DNA of 64,000 bases from Lacicoccus alkaliphilus DSM 16010 (GTDB lineage Bacteria; Bacillota; Bacilli; Staphylococcales; Salinicoccaceae): NCBI RefSeq assembly GCF_900142805.1, contig NZ_FRCF01000004.1, positions 1 through 64,000 of the forward strand, in the 5' to 3' direction. The position numbers and the translations under genes are program-made. Shown here piece by piece: positions 1 through 8,622 of the stretch. How positions within the stretch are numbered: position 1 is the first letter of the stretch; each line of letters starts with the position of its first letter. The notes under the pieces were generated by a model. It saw nothing but the letters and a program-made list of their open reading frames with translations. It did no database searches and was not told where the DNA came from.

Positions 1-133
1 ATTCGTCCTGGAAATCGATGGTGAATGAGCAGGCGAGGGGAAAATCTGCTCATTCGTCCTGGAAATCGATGGTGAATGAGCAGGCGAGGGGAAAACCTGC
101 TCATTCGTCCTGGAAATCAGTGGCGAATGAGCA
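1..133. repeat. 51-bp tandem hairpin repeat array (right end)
   Basis: Two full repeat units and a terminal half unit are visible; the array probably continues to the left of the window. The left arm GAATGAGCAG begins at 23, 74 and 125, an exact 51-bp period. Each full unit is a 10-base left arm, a 13-base loop, a 10-base right arm CTGCTCATTC and an 18-base linker, and the arms are perfect inverted repeats. The third copy stops after GAATGAGCA. The same family recurs at 55590-55985. The array lies beyond the 3' end of the minus-strand gene at 200-439. It is not a CRISPR, because the linkers are nearly identical rather than unique. Confidence 0.9.
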
Positions 134-162
134 TAATGCACTTTATCTACATGATCTTCACA

Positions 163-196
163 GAAAAAATAGGCATGAATACAATTCATGCCTATT
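163..196 (-). terminator. Rho-independent terminator of the 79-aa protein gene
   Basis: An inverted repeat of about 13 bases per arm (AATAGGCATGAAT and its complement) is followed on the minus strand by a run of T (A163-A169 on the plus strand). It starts four bases past the stop codon of the small minus-strand gene. Confidence 0.8.
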
Positions 197-199
197 TCT

Positions 200-439
200 T
201 TATGCTTTTTCTACAACATATGCCTTTTTCTCTCTATAGTGCTTCTCGCCGTCATCTGTAGAATGCTCGAAAAATCCTTTAAACTCATGGATCACCTTGA
301 ACTCCTGCTCGGGATCAGAGAAAAGATGGCTTTCATTCGTCGACAGCAGCACAGCATCAGTGGATGTGACAAAGCTGTCAAGCTCCTGTGCTTTGTAGTT
401 CTGCCCCGGTTTCAAGGTGTTCAATCCAGGCTTAGACAT
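200..439 (-). CDS. Small hypothetical protein, 79 aa
   Basis: I do not recognise a family. The protein is hydrophilic and rich in Glu, Lys and Ser, with no signal peptide or membrane segment, so it is probably cytoplasmic. The gene is supported by a strong ribosome site (GGGAGG, six to seven bases before the ATG), a terminator directly after the stop, and a possible sigma-B-type promoter about 40 bases upstream. The last point would suggest a stress-induced small protein, but that is inference. The opposite-strand open frame at 188-457 has no ribosome site and is a shadow. Confidence 0.65.
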   Translation of the reverse strand: MSKPGLNTLKPGQNYKAQELDSFVTSTDAVLLSTNESHLFSDPEQEFKVIHEFKGFFEHSTDDGEKHYREKKAYVVEKA

Positions 440-479
440 GAATATCCCTCCCTGTAGTTCTTAATATTTCATTACTCAG

Positions 480-505
480 TTTCCCATCTCACTTTTCCTC
501 TAAAC
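480..505 (-). promoter_or_regulatory. Possible sigma-B promoter of the 79-aa protein gene
   Basis: Read on the minus strand, GTTTAG is followed after 14 bases by GGGAAA. The sigma-B consensus is GTTTAA, 12-15 bases, GGGTAT. The -10 lies about 40 bases before the ATG at 439. The match is imperfect and was found by eye. Confidence 0.4.
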
Positions 506-621
506 ATACCGGCTGAAGTCATGAAGGGAAGTTTTGTATGTAAAGGCCGGGGGAAATGAAAATATAGGAAGCGGATGGTTTATTATGCTCCACTCCAATC
601 CAGAAATAAAAGTAAAAAGCG

Positions 622-650
622 TTGAAAATGCATGATAAATAAACTACACT
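622..650 (+). promoter_or_regulatory. Sigma-A promoter of glmS
   Basis: TTGAAA (622-627) and TACACT (645-650) are separated by 17 bases. Transcription would start near 657, giving a leader of about 200 bases that contains the glmS ribozyme. Confidence 0.65.
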
Positions 651-689
651 TTTAAAGACACAGGACTTAGGAGGGCAGTCTTATAAAAA

Positions 690-841
690 TCGGAATAGCG
701 CCCGGGCAGCTTTGCTGCTGACGAGGAGGACGGTCATCGATCATCGGCGGATACCGTCCCGGACACTGAAGTGTTCGTTACACCGGATGTTAAAACCCGC
801 AAGCGATTGCGGGGACAGAGCACCGGTCGATAATTGTCATT
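690..841 (+). ncRNA. glmS ribozyme: glmS ribozyme (glucosamine-6-phosphate activated)
   Basis: The leader carries hallmark segments of the glmS ribozyme family: AGCGCC at 697-702 around the cleavage site, ACGAGGAGGACGG near 721-733, ATCGGCGGATACCGTCCCGG further on, and an AAAACCC...GGGGACAGAG stretch near 791-820. In this family GlcN6P acts as cofactor for self-cleavage between the A and G of AGCGCC (here about A697/G698), which destabilises the downstream mRNA. It sits directly before glmS, as expected for feedback control of amino sugar synthesis. The 3' boundary is approximate. Confidence 0.93.
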
Positions 842-860
842 AAAAAGGAGCAATCACTTT

Positions 861-2663
861 ATGTGCGGAATAGTAGGTTACATCGGAGAAGCCGATGTCA
901 AAGAAATATTATTGAAGGGCCTGGAAAAGCTGGAATACCGCGGCTATGATTCTGCGGGCATCAGTGTACGAAATGATGGGGAATTGAAGATATTCAAAGA
1001 AGCGGGACGCATCAGGGATCTGAGGGACAAAGTGGACTCCGGATTTCATGCGACGACCGGGATCGGCCACACGCGCTGGGCGACCCACGGGGAGCCGAGT
1101 GTCGCCAATGCACATCCGCACCAGAGTGCGGATGGCAGATTCACGCTTGTGCATAACGGTGTGATCGAGAATTATGAGCAGATCAGAAAAGAACATCTGT
1201 CTGAAATGGAGTTCGTCTCAAGCACGGACACTGAAATCATTGTGGAACTCATCGCCAAGTTTTCCAGAGACGGCCTCACGACTGAGGAGGCGTTCAAAGA
1301 GGCGCTGGACGTCCTGCATGGTTCATATGCCCTTGGACTCCTCGACAGAGAAGACAAGGACGTGATTTTTGTTGCCAAAAATAAATCCCCGCTTCTGCTC
1401 GGTAAAGGTGACGGCTTCAATGTAATCACTTCGGATGCGATGGCCATGCTGCATCTGACGAACGAATTCGTCGAACTGATGGACGGGGAAGTCGTCATGC
1501 TGAAGAAAGATGGAATCACTATCAGGGATAAAGCAGGCAACACGGTTGAAAGGGATTCCTATATCGCAGAAATCGATGAAAGTGATACGGAGAAAGGCAC
1601 ATATGAGCATTATATGCTGAAGGAAATCAATGAGCAGCCGGCTGCGATGCGCAAAATCATCCAGGAATATCAGGATGAAGATGGAGCGCTTAAGATCGCT
1701 CCGGAAATTATAGATCAGATCAATGACGCTGACCGCATTTACATCATTGCGGCAGGTACGAGCTATCATGCAGGCCTCGTCGGCAAGGAATACTTTGAGA
1801 AGTGGGCAGGCCTTCCGACTGAAGTTCATGTGGCTTCGGAATTCGTCTATAATACCCCTCTGCTTTCAGAGAGGCCGTTGTTCATCTTCATTTCACAATC
1901 CGGGGAGACGGCGGACAGCAGGGCCGTTCTTGTCGAAGTGAAGAAGCTGCAGCACAAGACGCTGACGATCACCAATGTACCCGGTTCGACACTGTCACGT
2001 GAAGCGGACCAGACGCTCATCCTGCTTGCCGGGCCGGAAATCGCCGTCGCCTCGACGAAGGCATACACGGCTCAGATAGCGGTACTGTCCATACTGGCCC
2101 AGGTGGCGGCGCGTGAACTCGGGAAGCACATCACCATCAACCTGACAGAGGAGCTTGCTAAAGTGACGACGGCGATCACTGCTGTCATAGATGATGCGGA
2201 AACGATTGAAGAGCTGGTGCACGAATATCTGGAGACCACACGGAATGCATTCTTCATCGGCAGGACCATGGACCATTACGTCGGAGTGGAAGGTGCACTT
2301 AAGCTCAAGGAGATTTCCTACATCCAGGCCGAAGGCTTTGCCGGCGGTGAATTGAAGCACGGGACCATCGCCCTGATCGAAGAAGGAACGCCGGTGTTTG
2401 CTCTCACGACACAGGAGAAAGTGAATCTGAACATCCGCGGCAACGCCCAGGAAGTCCAGGCGAGAGGTGCAAAGGTCTGCACGATTGCAATGGAAGGCCT
2501 TGAAAGCGAAAATGATGCGTATGTCATCCCGAATGTGCATACCATGCTGACCCCGCTCGTATCAGTGGTCGTCTATCAGCTCATTTCGTATTATGCAGCA
2601 TTGCACCGCGGCAATGATGTAGATAAGCCAAGGAACCTTGCGAAATCGGTGACTGTAGAGTAA
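861..2663 (+). CDS. glmS: Glutamine--fructose-6-phosphate aminotransferase (isomerizing)
   Basis: The enzyme makes glucosamine-6-phosphate from fructose-6-phosphate and glutamine, the first step of peptidoglycan and amino sugar synthesis in the cytoplasm. The protein starts [11 protein letters not shown], so Cys2 is the N-terminal glutaminase nucleophile after Met removal. The class II amidotransferase domain covers roughly residues 1-230, with [10 protein letters not shown] visible, and two SIS isomerase domains follow ([11 protein letters not shown] in the first). The C-terminus LAKSVTVE is typical. The open frame extends upstream to 834, but the start at 861 follows AAAAAGGAG at the right distance and exposes Cys2. 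At 600 aa the length is normal. Expression is controlled by the ribozyme upstream. Confidence 0.97.
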   Translation: MCGIVGYIGEADVKEILLKGLEKLEYRGYDSAGISVRNDGELKIFKEAGRIRDLRDKVDSGFHATTGIGHTRWATHGEPSVANAHPHQSADGRFTLVHNGVIENYEQIRKEHLSEMEFVSSTDTEIIVELIAKFSRDGLTTEEAFKEALDVLHGSYALGLLDREDKDVIFVAKNKSPLLLGKGDGFNVITSDAMAMLHLTNEFVELMDGEVVMLKKDGITIRDKAGNTVERDSYIAEIDESDTEKGTYEHYMLKEINEQPAAMRKIIQEYQDEDGALKIAPEIIDQINDADRIYIIAAGTSYHAGLVGKEYFEKWAGLPTEVHVASEFVYNTPLLSERPLFIFISQSGETADSRAVLVEVKKLQHKTLTITNVPGSTLSREADQTLILLAGPEIAVASTKAYTAQIAVLSILAQVAARELGKHITINLTEELAKVTTAITAVIDDAETIEELVHEYLETTRNAFFIGRTMDHYVGVEGALKLKEISYIQAEGFAGGELKHGTIALIEEGTPVFALTTQEKVNLNIRGNAQEVQARGAKVCTIAMEGLESENDAYVIPNVHTMLTPLVSVVVYQLISYYAALHRGNDVDKPRNLAKSVTVE

Positions 2664-2683
2664 ATTCCCATGTAATGCCTACA

Positions 2684-2730
2684 AAGGCTCCTGCAGAAGC
2701 AACTTTTCTTCTGCAGGGGCCTTCCTTTCT
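2684..2730 (+). terminator. Terminator after glmS
   Basis: A 16-base inverted repeat (AAGGCTCCTGCAGAAG with its near-complement) is followed by a T-rich tail, 20 bases past the glmS stop. Confidence 0.8.
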
Positions 2731-2887
2731 CCAAGACAGGCTGAAGATGATCGGTGCCGGCAGAGTCGTCCCCGTCGCCATCAGGTTGTCCATGCCAGGA
2801 ATGAAAAGGGTATAATGAAGAAAATCCGGATGAATAAATAATAGATACTCATCATCCAATGATTCATGTAATTTAGGAGGAAGTAAT

Positions 2888-3574
2888 TTGATAACGATGG
2901 CAGGTACGATCGGTGCAGGCAAGACGGCATGGGGTGCGGTGATTGCCGAACATTTCGGCACCGAATTATTGATAGAGAAAGTGGACGGTAATCCGTTCCT
3001 ACCGAAATTTTATGAATTCCCGGAAAGATACAGCTTCCATCTCCAGGTCTATTTCCTGAACCACAGGTTCAAGGCGCTGAAAGAGGCGCTGAAACACCCG
3101 AATACGGTGCTGGACCGCTCGATTTATGAGGACGCCATGGTCTTCGCGAAACTCCAGTACGATAATGGCTCCATGGACGAAGCGGAATACGGCACTTATC
3201 TCGATCTGCATGACAACATGATGCAGGAGCTCCACGATTTGTATGAGCAGCAGATCATGTTTAAAAAATCGCCGGATCTTTTAGTCTTCGTCCACGGTTC
3301 TTTTGACGAAGCGATGCGGCGCATCCGGAAGCGGGGCAGGCCATATGAGCAGGTGGAGAGGGACCCCGGGCTGCATGTTTACTACCGGGATCTGTATGAC
3401 ACATATGAAAATGAATTTATAAAAGATTATCGGAAGCAGGAGATTTCCCCTGTATATCATCTGGATATCGATAAGTATGAGATTTCCAATTCGGCGGATG
3501 TGGAAACAGTCCTCCATGAGATTGAAGATATTCTGGGAGAAGAAAGGGGCTTCGTCTTTCCTGAGGAAAATTGA
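2888..3574 (+). CDS. Deoxynucleoside kinase (dGK/dAK family)
   Basis: This kinase phosphorylates deoxynucleosides for dNTP salvage in the cytoplasm. The P-loop GTIGAGKT lies at residues 6-13, DRSIYED follows around 77, and the lid-type basic stretch RRIRKRGRPYEQVER is near 144. At 228 aa the length fits bacterial dGK/dAK. The start is TTG at 2888, seven bases after AGGAGG; the nearest ATG (2897) is too far from that site. Many relatives carry two such genes in tandem, but only one is here, so substrate preference (dG, or dA/dC) cannot be stated. It stands alone between glmS and gcvPA. Confidence 0.88.
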   Translation: MITMAGTIGAGKTAWGAVIAEHFGTELLIEKVDGNPFLPKFYEFPERYSFHLQVYFLNHRFKALKEALKHPNTVLDRSIYEDAMVFAKLQYDNGSMDEAEYGTYLDLHDNMMQELHDLYEQQIMFKKSPDLLVFVHGSFDEAMRRIRKRGRPYEQVERDPGLHVYYRDLYDTYENEFIKDYRKQEISPVYHLDIDKYEISNSADVETVLHEIEDILGEERGFVFPEEN

Positions 3575-3711
3575 GGATTGAGCCGTCTTCAATTTAAGCG
3601 GACAGTACCAGCGCAGAAGAGACAAATTCAACCCTTGGACCGTTCCTCATCAGTATTTGTGACGGATTTATCAAGAAGGTACAATTATCCTATATTTTTA
3701 TTGTGAAAAAA

Positions 3712-3740
3712 TTGTTAATCTCATTGATTTCCTTTATAAT
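3712..3740 (+). promoter_or_regulatory. Sigma-A promoter of gcvPA-gcvPB
   Basis: TTGTTA (3712-3717) and a perfect TATAAT (3735-3740) are 17 bases apart. The leader to the ATG at 3811 is only about 65 bases, too short for a tandem glycine riboswitch, and no such element was recognised in 3575-3810. Confidence 0.7.
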
Positions 3741-3810
3741 GTTCATGTATGGCATAAACTGATCTACTCAGAAATTATATTATCGTATGATAAATAAGGA
3801 GGAAATTTTA

Positions 3811-5163
3811 ATGGATTTTCGTTATTTACCAGTTACTGAAACTGATAAAGCAGAAATGCTTGAAAAAATCGGTGTGAAATCCACAGACGAGCTTTTTTCC
3901 GATATTCCGGAAAAAGTGAGGCTGGACAGAGAATTACAACTTACCAAACCTAAAAGTGAGTATGAACTGAAACGTGAACTCACTCAAATGGCGGCAAAGA
4001 ACGCCAACACCCTGGACTATACTTCGTTCCTGGGTGCAGGTGTCTACGACCACTTCATCCCGTCAGTGGTTGACCATGTCATTTCAAGGCAGGAGTTCTA
4101 TACTTCCTATACGCCATATCAGCCGGAAATGACCCAGGGTGAACTGCAGGCCATGTTTGAATTCCAAACGATGATTTCTGAGATTACGGCTATGCCTGTT
4201 GTAAACTCATCATTATATGATGGTGGTACAGCTGTTGTTGAGGCGATGAACCTGAGCGTCGGACAGACGAAGAAGAAGAAACTTCTTATTTCCTCAGCTG
4301 TCCACCCTGAACACCGTCAGCTCGTAAAAACAGCTTCAGTAGGTAAAGGCGTTGAAGTTGTTGAAATCGGACTCAAAGATGGCCAGACGGACCTCGACCA
4401 GCTTGAGAAAGAACTGGATGAAGATGTTGCGGCCTTCATCGTCCAGTATCCCAACTTCCTGGGTCAAATCGAGCCACTGGAAAAGATCAGGGAAGTTCTT
4501 GATAAGCAGCCTAAAGCCATGATGGTCGTTTCAAGCAACCCGCTTGCACTCGGCTACCTGACACCTCCGGGCGAATTCGGTGCGGACATCGTCGTCGGTG
4601 ATACGCAAGTCTTCGGTATCCCTGCACAGTTCGGCGGACCACACTGTGGTTACTTCGCAACGACTAAGAAATTGATGCGTAAAGTGCCGGGCCGCTTCGT
4701 TGGTGAAACGACGGATGAAAATGGTCAGCGTGGATTCGTACTTGTTCTCCAGACGAGAGAGCAGCACATCAGACGTGAAAAAGCGACATCAAACATCACA
4801 TCCAACCAGGCACTGAACGCAGTGGCAAGTTCAGCTGCAATGAGTGCACTCGGTAAAAATGGTGTGAAGGAAATGTCAGAACTGAACATGCAGAAAGCAA
4901 GATATACAAGAAGTCAGCTGGAAGAAGCAAACCTGCCGGCGGCATTCGACGGATCATTCTTCAACGAGGTCGTAGTCAAGCTATCAAAACCTGCATCAGA
5001 GGTTAATGAAAAGTTATTTGAAAAAGGATTCATCGGCGGGTTCGACCTGGGCCGTGTCTATCCTGAATTCGAAAACCATATGTTGATCGCTACTACCGAG
5101 ATCCGTTCCAAAGAAGAGATCGATGCATTTGTTAAAGAAATGGGGGCTATCAATAATGGCTAA
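3811..5163 (+). CDS. gcvPA: Glycine dehydrogenase (decarboxylating) subunit 1
   Basis: This is the alpha half of the split P-protein of the glycine cleavage system. With GcvPB it decarboxylates glycine and passes the aminomethyl group to GcvH. The sequence is typical throughout, including [30 protein letters not shown] and [16 protein letters not shown]. At 450 aa the length is right. The start at 3811 follows AAGGAGG; the open frame extends to 3787 without a ribosome site. The gene overlaps gcvPB by eight bases, so the two are translationally coupled. Unusually, gcvT does not precede it. Confidence 0.96.
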   Translation: MDFRYLPVTETDKAEMLEKIGVKSTDELFSDIPEKVRLDRELQLTKPKSEYELKRELTQMAAKNANTLDYTSFLGAGVYDHFIPSVVDHVISRQEFYTSYTPYQPEMTQGELQAMFEFQTMISEITAMPVVNSSLYDGGTAVVEAMNLSVGQTKKKKLLISSAVHPEHRQLVKTASVGKGVEVVEIGLKDGQTDLDQLEKELDEDVAAFIVQYPNFLGQIEPLEKIREVLDKQPKAMMVVSSNPLALGYLTPPGEFGADIVVGDTQVFGIPAQFGGPHCGYFATTKKLMRKVPGRFVGETTDENGQRGFVLVLQTREQHIRREKATSNITSNQALNAVASSAAMSALGKNGVKEMSELNMQKARYTRSQLEEANLPAAFDGSFFNEVVVKLSKPASEVNEKLFEKGFIGGFDLGRVYPEFENHMLIATTEIRSKEEIDAFVKEMGAINNG

Positions 5164-6619
5164 TGAAAACTTTCCATTAATTTTTGAACGCAGTAAAGAA
5201 GGCAGGAACGGTTACAACCTGCCTGCACTTGATGTGCCGGAAGTGAATCTGGAAGAGGAGCTCGACAGCGCGTATGTACGTAAGGTCCAGGCCAACCTCC
5301 CTGAGGTTGACGAGCTTGAGCTGATGCGTCACTACACAGGCCTGTCCAACCGTAACTTCGGTATCCTGTCAGGTTTCTACCCGCTGGGTTCATGTACGAT
5401 GAAATACAACCCGGTGATCAACGAAGATGTCATCAGACTGCCTGGTTTCAGTCATATCCACCCTTACCAGGATACTAAAACAATCCAGGGCGCACTTGAG
5501 TTGATGTATGACCTTCAGGTACACCTGGAAGAAATCACAGGTATGGATGAAATCACTTTGCAGCCGGCAGCCGGTTCACAAGGTGAGTGGACTGCACTGA
5601 TGATCTTCAAAGCATTCCACGAAGCGAACGGTGAGTCACACCGTAATGAAGTCATCGTACCTGACTCCGCACACGGTACCAACCCGTCATCTGCAGCAGT
5701 TGCAGGATTCAAAGTCGTTGAAGTGAAATCCAACGAGAAAGGTCTTGTCGACGTTGAAGACTTGAAGAAAGTGGTCAACGAAAACACTGCAGCACTTATG
5801 CTGACGAACCCGAACACTCTTGGCCTGTTTGAAACCGAAATCCTTGAGATGTCTGAAATCGTTCATGAAGCGGGCGGTAAAATGTACTATGACGGTGCAA
5901 ACCTGAACGCAATCATGGGTTATGCACGTCCCGGCGACATGGGCTTCGATGCTGTCCACCTCAACCTGCATAAGACATTTACAGGTCCACATGGCGGCGG
6001 CGGACCGGGCTCAGGTCCAATCGGTGTGACTGATGAATTGAAACCGTTCCTGCCTAAGCCGGTTGTGGTGGAAAAAGACGGTCAGTATGATTTTGACTAT
6101 GATCTCCCGCAATCCATCGGTATGGTCAAAACTTACTACGGTAACTTCGGCATCAACGTACGTGCGTACACGTACATCCGTACTCTGGGTGCAGAAGGCG
6201 TCAAGAAAGTCAGTGAAGGTGCCGTATTGAACGCGAACTACCTCATGCGCAGCCTTGAAGACTCGTATGACCTGCCGTTCACTCAGCACTGTAAGCACGA
6301 ATTCGTACTTTCAGGCAACAGACAGAAGAAACAGGGCGTGAAGACGCTGGATATCGCAAAACGTCTCATGGACTTCGATATCCACCCGCCAACCGTTTAC
6401 TTCCCGTTGATTGTGGAAGAAGCGCTGATGATCGAGCCGACTGAAACAGAATCAAAAGAAACACTTGATCACTTCATCGATACGATGAAACAGATTGCTG
6501 ATGAAACAGAAAATAATCAGGATGTCATCCACAGTGCACCGCACAAAACGACTGTGAAGCGTCTTGATGAAGCAACAGCTTCACGTAAGCCGAAACTTCG
6601 CTGGGAAGCTGAAGTGTAA
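5156..6619 (+). CDS. gcvPB: Glycine dehydrogenase (decarboxylating) subunit 2
   Basis: This is the PLP-bearing beta half of the split glycine decarboxylase. The likely PLP lysine is in [16 protein letters not shown] near residue 275, and other family motifs such as [14 protein letters not shown] and [11 protein letters not shown] are present. The protein is 487 aa. The start [13 protein letters not shown] at 5156 overlaps the end of gcvPA; the longer frame from 5123 lies inside gcvPA and is not needed. A strong terminator follows. Confidence 0.96.
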   Translation: MANENFPLIFERSKEGRNGYNLPALDVPEVNLEEELDSAYVRKVQANLPEVDELELMRHYTGLSNRNFGILSGFYPLGSCTMKYNPVINEDVIRLPGFSHIHPYQDTKTIQGALELMYDLQVHLEEITGMDEITLQPAAGSQGEWTALMIFKAFHEANGESHRNEVIVPDSAHGTNPSSAAVAGFKVVEVKSNEKGLVDVEDLKKVVNENTAALMLTNPNTLGLFETEILEMSEIVHEAGGKMYYDGANLNAIMGYARPGDMGFDAVHLNLHKTFTGPHGGGGPGSGPIGVTDELKPFLPKPVVVEKDGQYDFDYDLPQSIGMVKTYYGNFGINVRAYTYIRTLGAEGVKKVSEGAVLNANYLMRSLEDSYDLPFTQHCKHEFVLSGNRQKKQGVKTLDIAKRLMDFDIHPPTVYFPLIVEEALMIEPTETESKETLDHFIDTMKQIADETENNQDVIHSAPHKTTVKRLDEATASRKPKLRWEAEV

Positions 6620-6629
6620 AATGAATATG

Positions 6630-6664
6630 ACCGCATCATACTACGGTATGATGCGGTTTTTTTG
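6630..6664 (+). terminator. Terminator after gcvPB
   Basis: A perfect 12-base inverted repeat ACCGCATCATAC/GTATGATGCGGT with a three-base loop is followed by seven T. Confidence 0.9.
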
Positions 6665-6722
6665 TCTCATATTATATGGGCCCGGACTAGTGTTATTTTG
6701 TGATTGGAAATAAATAATCCAT

Positions 6723-6748
6723 CTTCATGTGATTAAGATCACATGAAG
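6723..6748. promoter_or_regulatory. CRP/FNR-type palindrome (TGTGA-N6-TCACA)
   Basis: A perfect palindrome with 11-base arms and a four-base centre contains TGTGATTAAGATCACA at 6728-6743. This fits the TGTGA-N6-TCACA consensus of CRP proteins; the staphylococcal CRP/FNR-family regulator ArcR is reported to use the same consensus. No gene follows directly. A -10-like GATTAT (6773-6778) and a terminator (6809-6851) come next, so it may control a short RNA. The stretch could also fold as a hairpin in RNA. Confidence 0.5.
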
Positions 6749-6784
6749 TGTGGCGGTCAGATGTTAAAGTGGGATTATAAGAAA

Positions 6785-6851
6785 TACATCCAATGGTTTT
6801 TTGTATGAAAGAGCACGACCTGAAGTCACGAGCGGGTTGTGCTCTTTTTTT
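6785..6851 (+). ncRNA. Candidate short terminated RNA
   Basis: A possible -10 (GATTAT, 6773-6778) and an intrinsic terminator ending near 6851 would delimit an RNA of about 65 bases with no open frame of note. No known RNA family was recognised. The upstream palindrome suggests activation by a CRP/FNR-type protein, but its centre is about 49 bases before the assumed start, which is not one of the classical CRP positions. Confidence 0.3.
6809..6851 (+). terminator. Intrinsic terminator in a gene-free stretch
   Basis: AGAGCACGACC (6810-6820) pairs with GGTTGTGCTCT with one G-U pair, followed by eight T. The nearest upstream gene already has its own terminator at 6630-6664, so this one must serve a separate transcript. 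Confidence 0.75.
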
Positions 6852-7119
6852 GTTTCATATTCCGCAGACCGACAGGTCACTCCTCGATATATACATTATT
6901 TTTATTATATAATGATGAAGAAGGCAGGCAGTCCTTCCAGTTGATGCCATCACCAGACATGATGTGGTAATATTATGTAAAGCTGTATATGGCGACGGTT
7001 GTGACATCGAAGGAGCCGATGTAGTTACGATGACATGCAACAAAAGTGTGGGCATGGAAAAGCTGGATTAAACTGATGTATAATGAAAAGATGCACCTGA
7101 ATCTACAGGAGGATTGAAC
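6852..7119. other. Gene-free stretch before the RDD gene
   Basis: No gene with a ribosome site is visible on either strand. A stop-free plus-strand run ends with a TAA at about 7070 but lacks a start. A TATAAT at about 7079-7084 is a likely -10 for the RDD gene; its -35 is weak. Confidence 0.35.
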
Positions 7120-7551
7120 TTGATTTTTCCAGCAAAATTGTGGCAGCGTTTTTTTGCCCGTATCATTGACGGGTTGATCATCGGTGTCCCCATAGTATTC
7201 ATATTGAGCTTCACTGTCGGCTATGATTTCGTCATAGACCCGGGAGCCAACTTCATATTCAATATTTTGATGTTGTTGATCGTCACAGCCTATATGATCT
7301 GTCTGCCGGCCATATGGTACGGGCGGACGGTAGGCAAAAGGCTGATGGGCATCAGGCTCACACATGTTGACGGCACTGATGTCTCATGGCTGACGATGTT
7401 CAAAAGGGAATTATTCATATTGGTGGTCTATAGTGCGACGCTCGGACTATTTTTATTGCTGTCCTGTGTGATGATGATCACACGCAAAGATAAACGTGCA
7501 CTGCACGATTTGATTGCGGGTACGAAAGTGCCGGATGAAAGCGGAGAGTAA
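7120..7551 (+). CDS. RDD family membrane protein, 143 aa
   Basis: RDD proteins are small membrane proteins named for conserved Arg-Asp-Asp residues; some members have been linked to sodium or proton exchange, but no function is claimed here. The N-terminal segment has RFFARIIDGLIIG, carrying the R and first D in the usual place, then two to three hydrophobic segments and a cytoplasmic loop WYGRTVGKRLMGIRL. The start is TTG at 7120, seven bases after AGGAGG; the TTG at 7114 is too close to that site. The gene lies 26 bases before the AcuI-like gene and is probably cotranscribed with it. Confidence 0.85.
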   Translation: MIFPAKLWQRFFARIIDGLIIGVPIVFILSFTVGYDFVIDPGANFIFNILMLLIVTAYMICLPAIWYGRTVGKRLMGIRLTHVDGTDVSWLTMFKRELFILVVYSATLGLFLLLSCVMMITRKDKRALHDLIAGTKVPDESGE

Positions 7552-7577
7552 GCAAAATTTTAAAGGGGTGTACAATT

Positions 7578-8585
7578 ATGAGATCTTTTGAAGCTTTGGT
7601 TGTGGAGAAAGTGGATGGCAATCCGGAAATGTCCATAAAGACACTGACGACGGACCAGCTTACGGCGGGGGACGTGCTGATCAAGGTCCATTATTCCAGT
7701 GTGAACTACAAGGATGCGATGATTGCAGTCAACGGCCAGTTTGCAGAAAAATTTCCGATGGTGCCGGGGATCGACCTCGCGGGTGAAGTGGTGGAGTCGG
7801 TGGATGAAGGATTCCAGCCGGGAGACCTGGTGCTGGCTACAAGTTATTATATCGGTACACGCAATTTCGGGGGATTCAGTGAATATGCCAAGATCCCTGC
7901 CAAATGGCTTGTACCTCTGCCGGAAGGGCTGACCCTGAAGGAATCCATGATACTCGGGACAGCCGGCTTCACAGCTGCCTTATCCATTGATAAACTTGAA
8001 CAGAACGGGCTGAGGCCCGATTCGGGGAAAGTCCTTGTCGCCGGAGCGAGCGGCGGTGTCGGCAGCCTGTCGGTCAACATGTTGAGCGATCAGGGTTATC
8101 ACGTGGAAGCGAGCACCGGACATATGGAAGAAGTGCAGTATTTGAAATCCATCGGTGCAAAGCGCGTCATACACCGGGACGAAGTGACAGATGAAGAAGA
8201 TAAACCGATCCGTAAAAGGCAGTGGATTGCGGCGATCGATCCGATCGGCGGCAGGACGACCCAATATATACTGAGCAGCCTGGATTACGGCGGATATGTT
8301 GCGACATGCGGCCTCGTCGGGGGCGTCGACGTCAAGACGACCGTCCTGCCGTTCATATCCAGGAATATCCAGTGGATCGGTGTGGATTCCGTCAAATATC
8401 CCATGGAAGGGCGGAAGAAAATCTGGCACAGGCTCGGAACGGATTTGAAACCTTCAAAGCTTACAAGAGACATAGCGACCGAGATCACTTTGGAGGAATT
8501 GCCGGATACATTGGAGAAGATTTTAAAAGGACAAATCAGAGGAAGGTTCATAGTCGGTTTCATCAAGGATTCCGATGAAGCTTAA
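7578..8585 (+). CDS. YhdH/YhfP (AcuI) family NADPH-dependent oxidoreductase
   Basis: This belongs to the zinc-free medium-chain dehydrogenase/reductase group that includes acryloyl-CoA reductase AcuI and the YhdH/YhfP quinone-type reductases. The GroES-like domain is N-terminal (YSSVNYKDAMIA, VPGIDLAGEV) and the nucleotide-binding motif GASGGVGSLSV lies near residue 155. No zinc-binding cysteines are visible. At 335 aa the length is normal. AAAGGGG precedes the ATG. The physiological substrate is not clear from sequence. Confidence 0.85.
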   Translation: MRSFEALVVEKVDGNPEMSIKTLTTDQLTAGDVLIKVHYSSVNYKDAMIAVNGQFAEKFPMVPGIDLAGEVVESVDEGFQPGDLVLATSYYIGTRNFGGFSEYAKIPAKWLVPLPEGLTLKESMILGTAGFTAALSIDKLEQNGLRPDSGKVLVAGASGGVGSLSVNMLSDQGYHVEASTGHMEEVQYLKSIGAKRVIHRDEVTDEEDKPIRKRQWIAAIDPIGGRTTQYILSSLDYGGYVATCGLVGGVDVKTTVLPFISRNIQWIGVDSVKYPMEGRKKIWHRLGTDLKPSKLTRDIATEITLEELPDTLEKILKGQIRGRFIVGFIKDSDEA

Positions 8586-8622
8586 GACTTGAAGATCTGA
8601 GTCCGGAGTGAGGTGGATATGT

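Noticed and set aside
1-133. CRISPR array
   Set aside because: The intervals between arms are nearly identical from unit to unit, the conserved parts are only 10 bases, and no cas gene is present.
18-261. Short open frames over the left-edge repeats
   Set aside because: Same cause as above, and they run into the minus-strand terminator; no ribosome site.
3575-3810. Glycine riboswitch before gcvPA
   Set aside because: No conserved aptamer core was seen, and the promoter at 3712-3740 leaves a leader of only about 65 bases.
6855-7365. Minus-strand frames of 66 and 130 aa near the RDD gene
   Set aside because: No ribosome site, they overlap the RDD gene, and the residue content is not protein-like.
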